In this document: positions 1-7,716 of the stretch, piece by piece
Position numbering within the stretch: position 1 is the stretch's first letter
Layout: each line of letters opens with the position of its first letter
Made by a program: the position numbers and the translations under genes
DNA from: Candidatus Aminicenantota bacterium
GTDB taxonomy: Bacteria; Acidobacteriota; Aminicenantia; S016-38
Direction of reading: 5' to 3'
Assembly (NCBI GenBank): GCA_021161165.1
Contig: JAGHBF010000164.1
Span: 1-8,531, forward strand
DNA length: 8,531 nucleotides
The notes under the pieces: model-generated
What the model saw: the letters and a program-made list of their open reading frames with translations, nothing else
What the model was told of the DNA's origin: nothing
Database searches by the model: none

Positions 1-1
1 A

Positions 2-631
2 GCAATAATGGAAGTAAAAGGAAGGCATCTTCAAAAAACAAAATTAAAGTCGAATGTACTTTCAGTAGTTCCCACTCCTCTTGCTCCCAAGAACTTGAAG
101 GCCGAAATAACTGAAGATGGGGTATTGATCACCTGGAAGCCGCCAGCAAAAAACTGGGATGGAAGCGAAGCCAATCCTCTGGGATTTGTAGTTTTCAGAA
201 ACGGTAAACTTGTAACCAAAATTCCTATTATATTTCCAAAATTCCTTGATAAGAACGTAAAAAGCGGGGTGGAATACTCTTACAGGGTATCAGCGGTAGT
301 AAATCTTTCTCGCCCTTTCTCCACTGGTGAACTTTCAAAAGAACTGAAAGTTAAGTTCGTTGATAGAACTCCTCCTCAACCTCCTGCAGAAATTGAAGTA
401 ATCTCCTCGGCTTCTGACGTATTCATTTCATGGAAAACAAGTGAAAGTTCGGACGTAATCGGTTATTATATATGGAGAGATGGAAAATCTCTTAATGACA
501 CTCCTATTAACAAAACTAGCTATTGGGATAAGAATGTTCCCCCAGGGAAACACAAATACTGGATTACAGCAGTTGACGATGCTGGCAATCAGAGTAAACC
601 CTCTCAAATGAAGGAGGTTATTATAAAATGA
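2..631 (+). CDS. Fibronectin type III domain protein, two FN3 domains, 5' end probably missing
   Basis: Two FN3-like beta-sandwich repeats are visible, numbered from the first ATG at position 8. The first spans about residues 24-117, with the conserved Trp in GVLITWKPP and the SGVEYSYRVSAV strand. The second spans about residues 121-207, with VFISWKT, GYYIWRDG and the typical ending DDAGNQSKPS. A Pro-rich linker, TPPQPP, joins them. The reading frame stays open to the left edge, and the ATG at 8 has no visible ribosome binding site and no signal peptide. I infer that the true start, perhaps with a lipoprotein or secretion signal, lies outside the window. FN3 domains are non-catalytic modules often found in exported bacterial proteins, so location and partner are inferred. 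Its stop overlaps the next ATG by four bases (ATGA). Confidence in the domains is high; the function is unknown. Confidence 0.82.
   Translation, partial: AIMEVKGRHLQKTKLKSNVLSVVPTPLAPKNLKAEITEDGVLITWKPPAKNWDGSEANPLGFVVFRNGKLVTKIPIIFPKFLDKNVKSGVEYSYRVSAVVNLSRPFSTGELSKELKVKFVDRTPPQPPAEIEVISSASDVFISWKTSESSDVIGYYIWRDGKSLNDTPINKTSYWDKNVPPGKHKYWITAVDDAGNQSKPSQMKEVIIK
611..618 (+). promoter_or_regulatory. Strong ribosome binding site for the FAH-family gene
   Basis: AAGGAGGT lies inside the 3' end of the FN3 gene, nine bases before the ATG at 628. It is a near-complete match to the anti-Shine-Dalgarno sequence and fixes the start of the FAH-family gene at 628. Confidence 0.8.
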
Positions 632-1410
632 AAATATTCAGGTATGAATTTCAGGGAGAAGTAAAATACGGAATCCTTGAAGAAGAATATTTGAGAGAAC
701 TGGAATGTTCACCATTTGAAAATATAAGGCCTGGAAAAACAAAAGTAAAAATTTCTGAAGTTAGAATTCTTGCGCCCTCGCAACCTTCAAAGGTCGTTTG
801 CCTTGCCTATAATTTCAGAGCTCATGCGCAGGAGATGGGAAAAAAAGTCCCGGAGGAACCTGTTTTCTTTTTTAAACCACCATCTTCTTTAATAGCTCAC
901 CTCGAACCGATAAAACTACCTGAAAAAATAGGACGCGTAGATTTTGGGGGAGAGCTTGCGGTAGTTGTGAAAGAAAGATTCAGGAATTTACCAGTGGATT
1001 TTGAATTCGAAAAATACATTCTGGGATTTACAATCATAAATGATATTACGGCAAGAGACATTGCTAACAGGGAAGGTCCCTTTGGAAAGGCAAAGGCGTT
1101 TGATACTTTCACTCCTGCAGGTCCCTGTATTTTAAGAGGTGACAAATACAGAACTTTCAAATTAAAAACTTTTCTCAACTCAAAAATCAAACAGTCCTCA
1201 AGCATGAGCAATATGATTTTCCCCGTAAATTATTCTATAAGTTATCTTTCAAATATAATGACTTTCGAACCGGGTGATATAATTTCTTTCGGAACACCAG
1301 GGGGCGTTGATGAAATAAAACCTGGGGATAGAATTGATGTTCAGATTGAAGAAATTGGAATACTTTCAAATCCAGTTATAAAGGAGGTGAGCCATGAAGA
1401 TATTCCTTGA
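628..1410 (+). CDS. Fumarylacetoacetate hydrolase (FAH) family protein
   Basis: This 260-residue protein has the usual two-part layout of short bacterial FAH-family enzymes: a small N-terminal domain (about 1-48) and the FAH fold (about 53-251). The family includes acylpyruvases, oxaloacetate decarboxylases and isomerases or hydrolases of aromatic meta-cleavage pathways. They act in the cytosol on 2-oxo acids with a divalent metal. Visible motifs are YNFRAHAQEMG (61-71), with the probable catalytic pair His66 and Glu69; FFFKPPSSLIAH (80-91); DFGGELAVV (105-113); NDITARD (138-144), with metal ligand Asp139; KAFDTFTPAGP (156-166); and FEPGDIISFGTPGGV (213-227). The first glutamate of the usual E-x-E metal motif is glycine here (Gly107), while the second (Glu109) remains; this may alter metal binding. 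The substrate cannot be assigned, and there are no aromatic-degradation neighbours. The start is set by the SD at 611 and the ATGA overlap. The family call is firm; the reaction is open. Confidence 0.93.
   Translation: MKIFRYEFQGEVKYGILEEEYLRELECSPFENIRPGKTKVKISEVRILAPSQPSKVVCLAYNFRAHAQEMGKKVPEEPVFFFKPPSSLIAHLEPIKLPEKIGRVDFGGELAVVVKERFRNLPVDFEFEKYILGFTIINDITARDIANREGPFGKAKAFDTFTPAGPCILRGDKYRTFKLKTFLNSKIKQSSSMSNMIFPVNYSISYLSNIMTFEPGDIISFGTPGGVDEIKPGDRIDVQIEEIGILSNPVIKEVSHEDIP
1381..1390 (+). promoter_or_regulatory. Full-length Shine-Dalgarno sequence for transaldolase
   Basis: AAGGAGGTGA is a ten-base perfect complement to the 16S rRNA 3' end. It is embedded in the last codons of the FAH gene, three bases before the ATG at 1394. 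It makes 1394 the clear start and suggests that transaldolase is strongly translated on its own account rather than only by coupling. Confidence 0.85.
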
Positions 1411-2038
1411 TACCGCAAACATCGATAAAATAAAAGAGGCAGCAAGCTGGGGTATACTCGATGGAGTAACCACAAATCCTACTTTAATTTCCAAGGAGGG
1501 GAAAGACTTTGAAACTGTGGTTAAAGAAATCTTAGAAGTTGTTAAAGGTCCTATATCACTTGAGGTAGTTTCCACAGACTGGGAAGGGATGGTAGAAGAG
1601 GGTAAAAAACTCGCCTCATACGGAGATAATGTAGTAATAAAAATTCCAATGACTGTAGAAGGTCTTAAGGCAATAAAGGCACTATCTTCGATGGGGATAA
1701 AGGTTAATACAACACTTATTTTTTCCCCTGCTCAGGCCTTGCTTGCTGCTAAAGCAGGGAGCCGTTATCTCAGTCCTTTCATAGGCAGACTTGACGATAT
1801 CAGTTCTTACGGGATGAGATTGGTTGAAGATATCATGGTTATAGTGGAAAATTATGGGTTTAATTGTGAAGTAATTGTAGCCTCTGTGAGACATCCCATG
1901 CACGTTCTTGAAGCAGCCCTAATAGGAGCTCATATTGCCACAGTCCCATTTGAAGTCCTTCAAAAAATGGTTAAGCATCCATTAACAGATATTGGATTGG
2001 AAAGATTTTTGAAGGACTGGGAGAAATTAAAGGAATGA
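1394..2038 (+). CDS. tal: Transaldolase, short type 3B (MipB/TalC family)
   Basis: This 214-residue protein matches the short transaldolase family along its whole length. It transfers a dihydroxyacetone unit between sugar phosphates (sedoheptulose-7-phosphate and glyceraldehyde-3-phosphate to erythrose-4-phosphate and fructose-6-phosphate) in the non-oxidative pentose phosphate pathway in the cytosol. Landmarks are FLDTANIDKI with Asp6, GVTTNPTLI with Asn28, VVIKIPMT with the Schiff-base Lys83, NTTLIFSPAQA (105-115), SPFIGRLDD (127-135) and ASVRHPMH (163-170). The family also holds fructose-6-phosphate aldolases. Glu57 (in ISLEVVS) and Phe129, where the E. coli aldolase has Gln59 and Tyr131, point to a true transaldolase. 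From memory it resembles the Thermotoga enzyme closely. The start overlaps the FAH gene by 17 bases, and its stop overlaps the proposed tamB ATG (ATGA). Confidence 0.95.
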   Translation: MKIFLDTANIDKIKEAASWGILDGVTTNPTLISKEGKDFETVVKEILEVVKGPISLEVVSTDWEGMVEEGKKLASYGDNVVIKIPMTVEGLKAIKALSSMGIKVNTTLIFSPAQALLAAKAGSRYLSPFIGRLDDISSYGMRLVEDIMVIVENYGFNCEVIVASVRHPMHVLEAALIGAHIATVPFEVLQKMVKHPLTDIGLERFLKDWEKLKE

Positions 2039-5000
2039 AGAAAATAGTTTTTTTTTACTGACGCTGCTATCAGGGCTTTTTGCACTTATTGTCCTGAAGC
2101 ATTACACATTTATTCAAATAACTAGAAATCTGTCTTATGTGGGAAATTATTCTTCCTCCATAGAGGGACTTTATAGCTTTACTATTAGAAATTTCTCAAC
2201 CAAAAACATCTTTATTCCCAGCTTAAAATTTTATCCTTATTTGAGAACTCCCCTGATTCCAGCCCTTGCGATTAAAGGAGAGGGAGGATACATAAATATA
2301 AGTGACAAGGCAGCCGCATCTGAAGTTTCTATTGCTCTTCCTCCATTAATAGGCAAAGCAGATCTGGAAGGTATAAAATTAATTTTCAAAAAAGGAGAAC
2401 TATCCCTCGAATCACCTTATTCCTTCTTACATTATGAATTTGGGAGCATCGTAACAGGAGGAGAAAAAGCGACGTTAAATCTGGGCGGTGTGAAATTCTT
2501 CGGAGCTTTTCAAGTGAGAGTGGATTCTGAGGGAAATATAAAAGAGTTTTCATTCGCTTCAAAAGATATAAATTTAAACGGTTATGGTAAAGGAGAAGTT
2601 TTACTTTTCTCCTTCTCCCTAAACACCTCTTCCATATCGCCTCTCTTTTCGGGCAAAATTGAAGGGACCGGGACAATAAGGGAAGGTATACTCCGAATCT
2701 CTGTTAAAGCAAAAAACCTGAGGATTTTCAAAGGAGAAGTTTCAACAATAAGGATAAACCTTGAAAGAGGAAAAAGGTTAAGGGGAAGATTGGAAACTTC
2801 AAATGGAGATCTGATTTTCTTAAGGGGGAATAAGCTTAGAATTACCAGACTCAATCCTTCCACTATTGAAAAAATAACTGGTTTCCCCCACCTTACAGAC
2901 TCGTTTTTTTCGGGAAACGGTAAGTATTCGAGCAACGAATTAGAATTTCACCTGAAAAATGAAACTGATGGCAACCAGTCTATCTCTACATCGATAGGGA
3001 AGGAATCAATATCGGTCAGGGGGCGAAATTTAAAAATAGCAAATTCCATTGTGAACTTTTCATATAAACAGACCGGGAAATCCGGAAAAATTTTCTTTGA
3101 TTCCCGTTCGGAAAAGCTTGAAGACCTTTCGGAGAAAGGGAAGAAAGTATATAAATACTTCATTAAAAAGGACCTTTTTCTTCCAGAAATCACAGGAAAA
3201 GGCGAAATACAGTTTTCGTATAATTTCTCAGGAAAAAACTACGAAGGAAACGGAATCTTCTTTATGGAAAGGGGAAAGTTGTATGGATACAAAATAGGGA
3301 ACTTAAAAGCTACATGGAAAGATTCCCCTGCCCTTCTCAGTTTCTCTGGAAACTACTCATGGGATAGAGGCACTGGTAGTTTTTCCGGAATTTCCTCAGA
3401 AGGGAAAGGAACTATAAAATATAAAGCTGAGGGATTCATAGAAGACATTCTGGAAGCGGTAGAGTCTGATTTTGATCTGCAAGGAAAGTTTACCACAGAC
3501 GGAACTCTTTCATACGAAGGCGAAAAAATTTACACTACCGGCAAAGGTATTCTTTCAAAAGGCCTTGTTCTTTCACGATTTATCATAAAGAATGTTCAGG
3601 GGAATTACAACTGGGATGGATGGAACTTTAATATGAATTTTTTCGGAAAATCCTACAACGGACTTCTAAGAGGAAGCTTAATGTCTAACCCTAAAGCAGG
3701 TAATTTTGAAGCAGATGTAGAGGGTTTCAGGCTAAAAGAAATGGTAAATGGACTAATGGGGAAAGGCTTCTTGCATATAATTTCAAACACAGAAGGCGAA
3801 TTTACAACAACCACTTTTTCAGGAAGGATAGAGGATTTCGGCTATTTAGATGAGATAAAAGGGAAAATAGACTTTAATGGGCTTATAAAGGGTGATAAAA
3901 AACCCTCCTTGTTCATTTACAGCCGCTTAAGCGGGGAAGCAAGTTGCAATTTAAAAATAAATGGGAAGGGAGAAGACACAATTTTCGGAACAATCTCAGC
4001 TCATTGTGATAGTGCAGGGGCACTTTTGCCCTGGCCAGGAAGCAGGATGAAGATAAATGGAAAAGGTGATTTTGCCCTCGGGAGAAAAACTCTGGACTAC
4101 AAAATCGATATAAATGCAAGAGGTAAAAGTCTCACCCTTTTTGATTATCCTCAACCAATAAAAGATTTTTCTCTTGAGCTTTTTTTGGGAAATAAAAACA
4201 TTGAGATAAAAAATCTTAAGGGCACGCTGGGAGAAGGAAATATAAGGGGAGAGGGGAAAATTTTTCTAACTGCCCCACTAAAGGTATCTTCAAATTTTTA
4301 TTTTACAAAATGCAAGCTCTATCCATTCAAAGGTGTGGAAGGACTGGGCTCAGGCGAGCTAATTATTAAAAGCTATGAAGGGGGAATAAGAATTGGAGGG
4401 GAAATAACCTTCTCAGACGGTAAATGGGAAAGGGAATTTGAAGAGCCGCTTGAATTTTCCTCAAGGCCTTCAGGAAAAATTCCCACATGGGCAAATTTTA
4501 TTTCTCTTAATGTGGCTATTAATTCTGAAAGGGGGATAAAAGTAAAAAACTCATGGGGTGAATTTGAGGTATTTCCTGATTTTCGACTTGTAGGGCCTGC
4601 AATAGAACCCGGACTTATAGGAGAAGCAACTCTTGGAGAAGGATATATGTGGGCGGGGGAAAGAAAATTTTTTATCAAAAGAGGTAAAATATACTTGTCT
4701 CAAACTTCAGAATTTGATCCATACCTCGATATTGAAACAGAAACTATCATAAAGAACTTTCGTGTGGAGATGAAAATCAACGGTCTGTTGTCCCACGCTC
4801 ATATATCCCTGTCAAGTTCTCCTCCACTTCCCACTCATGAACTCTTTTCCCTTTTAGCAATGGGGGAAAGTTTCAAAAGAGGGATATCAAGGGGACTTGC
4901 CTATCAGCTGGCGCCATCTTCTCTTCTTTCGCAAACTTTGACAGGGAAAATTGGGAAAGGAGCCAAGTCATTCTTGGGTCTCTCCAGACTTTCTGTCAGT

Positions 5001-5222
5001 CCTTATATATTGCCTGGAACAACTGAGCCACTGGCAAGATTAACTGTGGAAAAACAGGTGGGTAAGAATTTCACAGTTGTTTACTCAACTAACCTTTCTT
5101 CAGTGAGACAGGAAGTCGTGATTCTTGAATACCGAATAAACCCAAACCTTTATCTGGTGATGATGAGAGATGAGAGAAATAACTATATTCTTGATATTAA
5201 ATACTATCCTACTTTCCGCTAA
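2035..5222 (+). CDS. tamB: TamB-like translocation/assembly module protein, with apparent frameshift near the start
   Basis: TamB proteins are anchored in the inner membrane and span the periplasm as a lipid-lined beta-taper. They work with an Omp85 partner in outer-membrane protein insertion or phospholipid transport. The main frame, opening at GTG 2139, encodes 1027 residues of beta-rich repeats and a C-terminal TamB (DUF490) domain. Marks of that domain, counted from the GTG, are LVGPAIEPGLIGEATLGEGY (from about 816), FDPYLDIETE (about 860) and SSSPPLPTHELFSLLAMGE (about 892-910). The GTG has no SD and leaves no membrane anchor. ATG 2035, overlapping the transaldolase stop, reads MKKIVFFY then stops at 2059-2061. 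A one-base shift in the T run at 2048-2056 gives MKKIVFFLLTLLSGLFALIV, a textbook signal anchor continuous with the main frame (about 1062 residues). I therefore annotate from 2035 with an unresolved frameshift. Family confidence is high; whether the shift is real is open. Confidence 0.88.
2048..2056 (+). other. T9 homopolymer at the tamB frame break
   Basis: Nine consecutive T residues sit five codons into the proposed tamB start, exactly where the ATG 2035 frame must move by -1 to join the long tamB frame. Ten T (or seven) would restore one continuous reading frame. In the ATG frame the run contains T TTT TTT (2049-2055), a shift-prone heptamer; slipping back one base gives ..TTT TTA CTG in the tamB frame. 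It is the longest homopolymer I noticed in the window, where other runs reach seven or eight. Confidence 0.8.
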
Positions 5223-7716
5223 CATAAAGGGGATAGTTTACAGGGATAAGGATATATCCCCTTTTATGCTTTTAAATAAGGGAGATGAATTTTCAGAATG
5301 GAAACTTTTCCTTTCGGTAAATAGGGCTTATAGCACAGGAGAATTTTCCAATATAATTGTGGAAAAGAAGGAAACAACTGACGGAATTATTCTTACGGTC
5401 AAAGCCACCGAAAAGGAAAAAATAAAAAAAATAGAGACTTATTGCGAAACCAAAGGAATAAAATTACCATCTCTATTTCATATAAGGAAGGGAAAATATT
5501 ATTCCGAATCCGATATATTAGAGGAAGAAAACAGGATAAAAAACTGGTTAAGGACAAATGGTTTTTTATCCCCTGAGATCAAACATTCATTTAAAAATGG
5601 GGTCTTAAAATTCACTATAAAACCTGGGGTAAGGTATAAAATAAGGAAGATAATCTTTAACGGGAAAAAGCTTGCAAAAATTGGATGGTTAAAGGTTGGA
5701 AATTTCTACTTTGGAAAGGACGTGGAAAGGACAAAAAAATTTCTCCTTGAAAGTCTGAGAAAGAAAAATTATTTAAGAGGAGAAGTTATCATAACAAAAA
5801 AAATCAGCGGAGATTCAATAGAAATAAATATAGAGGAGAAGAAAGGGAAAAAATTTCATATTAAAATAAAGGGATATACAATTCCACCTGAGATTATATA
5901 TCCATACTGGGAAAAAGAGTATTCAAAGGAATGGGCTCTTGAAGAGGGGAAAACCAGCATAAAGGATTATTTAATTGAACACGGCGTTTTTGTCCAAGAA
6001 ATCTCTGCCTGTGTTGAAGAAATGGAAGATGCTATGGAAATTGTTTATGAATTAAAGGGCATAAAAAAACTAAAAAGAAGAAAAATTATCTTTAAGGGAA
6101 ACAAATTCTTTACCAGCGATTACCTGAAAAAGCTTATTCCAGGAAGAGTTGGGATCTTTCCAAAGTTTAATCTTCAAAACATAAGGGACGGGATATTAAA
6201 TATAAGAGAAGCCTATCTCAAAAAAGGATTTAAGGATGTTGTTGTTCAGTGGGCCCCCAGTGAAAATGGAATCATTATTAAAATAACAGAAGGCAAAAGA
6301 TATACAATCTCAGAAATTCTGTTTTCAGGAAATATAAGCATTTCTTCAAAAGAGATAATAAAAGTTCTTGAGCTTGATAATGGGGATCCATTTTATCCCT
6401 TTGATCTTTATATGGCAACACAGCGGGTTAAAAGTCTTTATTTACAAAAAGGATTTCGCAAGACAGAAGTAACCTACAGGTCCTATTTTAATGGTGAAAA
6501 TGTAAGAGTTGAACTCAAAATAAAAGAAGGGATAAGACCTCGGCTTTCGCTGGTATATATAACAGGGCTCATAAATAAAAAGGGAAAATCTATAATAAAG
6601 CGTAACTTTCCAGTTAAATTGGGAGAGCCTCTGGATGCATCTATCGTGGAAAAGGGAAGAATTGCCCTCGAAGCATCGGGAGTGTTTACTCTGGTGGAAA
6701 TAAAGGAAAACATCTGGGATGATAAACATACAGACCTTATAATAAAGGCAGAACAATTACCATCAACCACATATTCCTTTGGTATAGGCTGGGAAGAGAG
6801 AGGGGGGCCAAGAATGACATTTGATATTTCTTTCAGGAATAAGCCGATTTCACCTCTTATTCTTAATTTTGGAGCACAAATAGGAGGGGTGGAAAAAATA
6901 GTGGGATTGACAGGAGAGATGCCAAATTATTTTCAAGAATGGGATCTTCGTTCGTCAATGAGCTACGAAAGAGGTGATATGACGGGCTATAGTTTTGAAA
7001 TGGAAAATATCATCTTTTCTCTCTCCAGGAGAAAGGAAAATTTCTGGGATCAGCTTTCTTTCAGATGGAGCAAAATAGAACTATTGAACCTTCAGTCTCC
7101 ACTTTCAGATATTGACAGGGAATTTTTTCCGGTATTCTTAACTTCTCTTTCTTATGTTTATACAATAGACAAAAGAGATGACCCTATAAATCCAGAAGAT
7201 GGATGGTTTTTCAATCTTTCTGCTGAAAAATACCTTGCGTTTTTCGGTACCAGGGTTGATGGTCTGAAGACTTATGTTCATTTTCAACAATATAGGGGCT
7301 CTGAAAAAACTATCCTGGCAATGGGATTTAAACTTGGTCTCGCAAAAGGCAATCTTCCTCTAAGAGAAAGATTCTTTGCAGGTGGCAGCATGTCATTCAG
7401 AGGTGCAGATATTGATATGCTTTCTCCTCTAACAAAGGATAAGAAAATGCCAGTTGGAGGTAAGGGTCTTGCACTTGCAAATATAGAGCTCAGAGTAAAG
7501 CTTATGGAAAACATACAGGCAGTTGTTTTCTACGACGGAGGAGAAGTAACGCGCCTCATGAAAGAACTATCTTTTAAAAAGTGGCAAAATGCCTTTGGAC
7601 TTGGTATAAGATATAAAACGCCATTCGGTCCCATTCGTCTTGAAATGGGATACAATCCCAACCCTGCCGTAGGGAAAAAACTAAGATTTTTTATTTCCTT
7701 GGGAGAAATATTATGA
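5170..7716 (+). CDS. Omp85-family outer membrane assembly protein (BamA/TamA-like), about seven POTRA domains
   Basis: This 848-residue protein starts with a signal peptide (MREITIFLILNTILLSA, probable cleavage after Ala17). About seven POTRA repeats of 70-77 residues follow, at roughly 18-80, 85-152, 155-223, 228-297, 301-375, 377-453 and 456-528; the fourth is the most divergent. Clear POTRA patterns include RRKIIFKGNKFFTSDYLKKL (303-322) and ISEILFSGN (380-388). The rest, about 531-848, is the Bac_surface_Ag beta-barrel, with LPLRERFFAGGSMSFRGAD (729-747), LALANIELR (767-775), VVFYDGGEV (785-793) and FGPIRLEMGYNPN (819-831). The family inserts beta-barrel proteins into the outer membrane or partners TamB. 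Direct linkage to tamB suggests a TAM-like pair, although TamA usually has three POTRAs and BamA usually five, so either name is uncertain. The L6 motif is FRGA rather than (V/I)RG(F/Y), and the C-terminus lacks an aromatic residue. Its first 53 bases overlap tamB. Confidence 0.94.
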   Translation: MREITIFLILNTILLSANIKGIVYRDKDISPFMLLNKGDEFSEWKLFLSVNRAYSTGEFSNIIVEKKETTDGIILTVKATEKEKIKKIETYCETKGIKLPSLFHIRKGKYYSESDILEEENRIKNWLRTNGFLSPEIKHSFKNGVLKFTIKPGVRYKIRKIIFNGKKLAKIGWLKVGNFYFGKDVERTKKFLLESLRKKNYLRGEVIITKKISGDSIEINIEEKKGKKFHIKIKGYTIPPEIIYPYWEKEYSKEWALEEGKTSIKDYLIEHGVFVQEISACVEEMEDAMEIVYELKGIKKLKRRKIIFKGNKFFTSDYLKKLIPGRVGIFPKFNLQNIRDGILNIREAYLKKGFKDVVVQWAPSENGIIIKITEGKRYTISEILFSGNISISSKEIIKVLELDNGDPFYPFDLYMATQRVKSLYLQKGFRKTEVTYRSYFNGENVRVELKIKEGIRPRLSLVYITGLINKKGKSIIKRNFPVKLGEPLDASIVEKGRIALEASGVFTLVEIKENIWDDKHTDLIIKAEQLPSTTYSFGIGWEERGGPRMTFDISFRNKPISPLILNFGAQIGGVEKIVGLTGEMPNYFQEWDLRSSMSYERGDMTGYSFEMENIIFSLSRRKENFWDQLSFRWSKIELLNLQSPLSDIDREFFPVFLTSLSYVYTIDKRDDPINPEDGWFFNLSAEKYLAFFGTRVDGLKTYVHFQQYRGSEKTILAMGFKLGLAKGNLPLRERFFAGGSMSFRGADIDMLSPLTKDKKMPVGGKGLALANIELRVKLMENIQAVVFYDGGEVTRLMKELSFKKWQNAFGLGIRYKTPFGPIRLEMGYNPNPAVGKKLRFFISLGEIL

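Noticed and set aside
8..10. ATG at 8 as the true start of the FN3 protein
   Set aside because: The frame is open to the left edge, there is no SD visible in the seven upstream bases, and no signal peptide follows although exported FN3 proteins need one. Treated as an internal Met.
2139..2141. GTG at 2139 as the real tamB start
   Set aside because: It has no Shine-Dalgarno sequence, leaves about 100 unexplained bases after transaldolase in an otherwise overlapping operon, and removes the hydrophobic anchor that is plainly encoded just upstream in the same frame.
2582..2935. 117-codon minus-strand open frame, and other minus-strand frames within the large genes
   Set aside because: They lie wholly inside well-supported + strand genes, lack family motifs and ribosome binding sites, and their composition is what the antisense of AT-rich coding DNA gives.
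3097..3297. 66-codon + strand frame inside tamB
   Set aside because: It is out of frame with a convincing tamB sequence on both sides, is very Lys/Ser-rich, and has no motif or SD; a shadow frame.
5429..5804. A8 homopolymers in the Omp85 gene (near 5424-5431 and 5796-5803) as further frameshift sites
   Set aside because: The reading frame continues intact through both runs with good POTRA pattern on each side, so no shift is needed.
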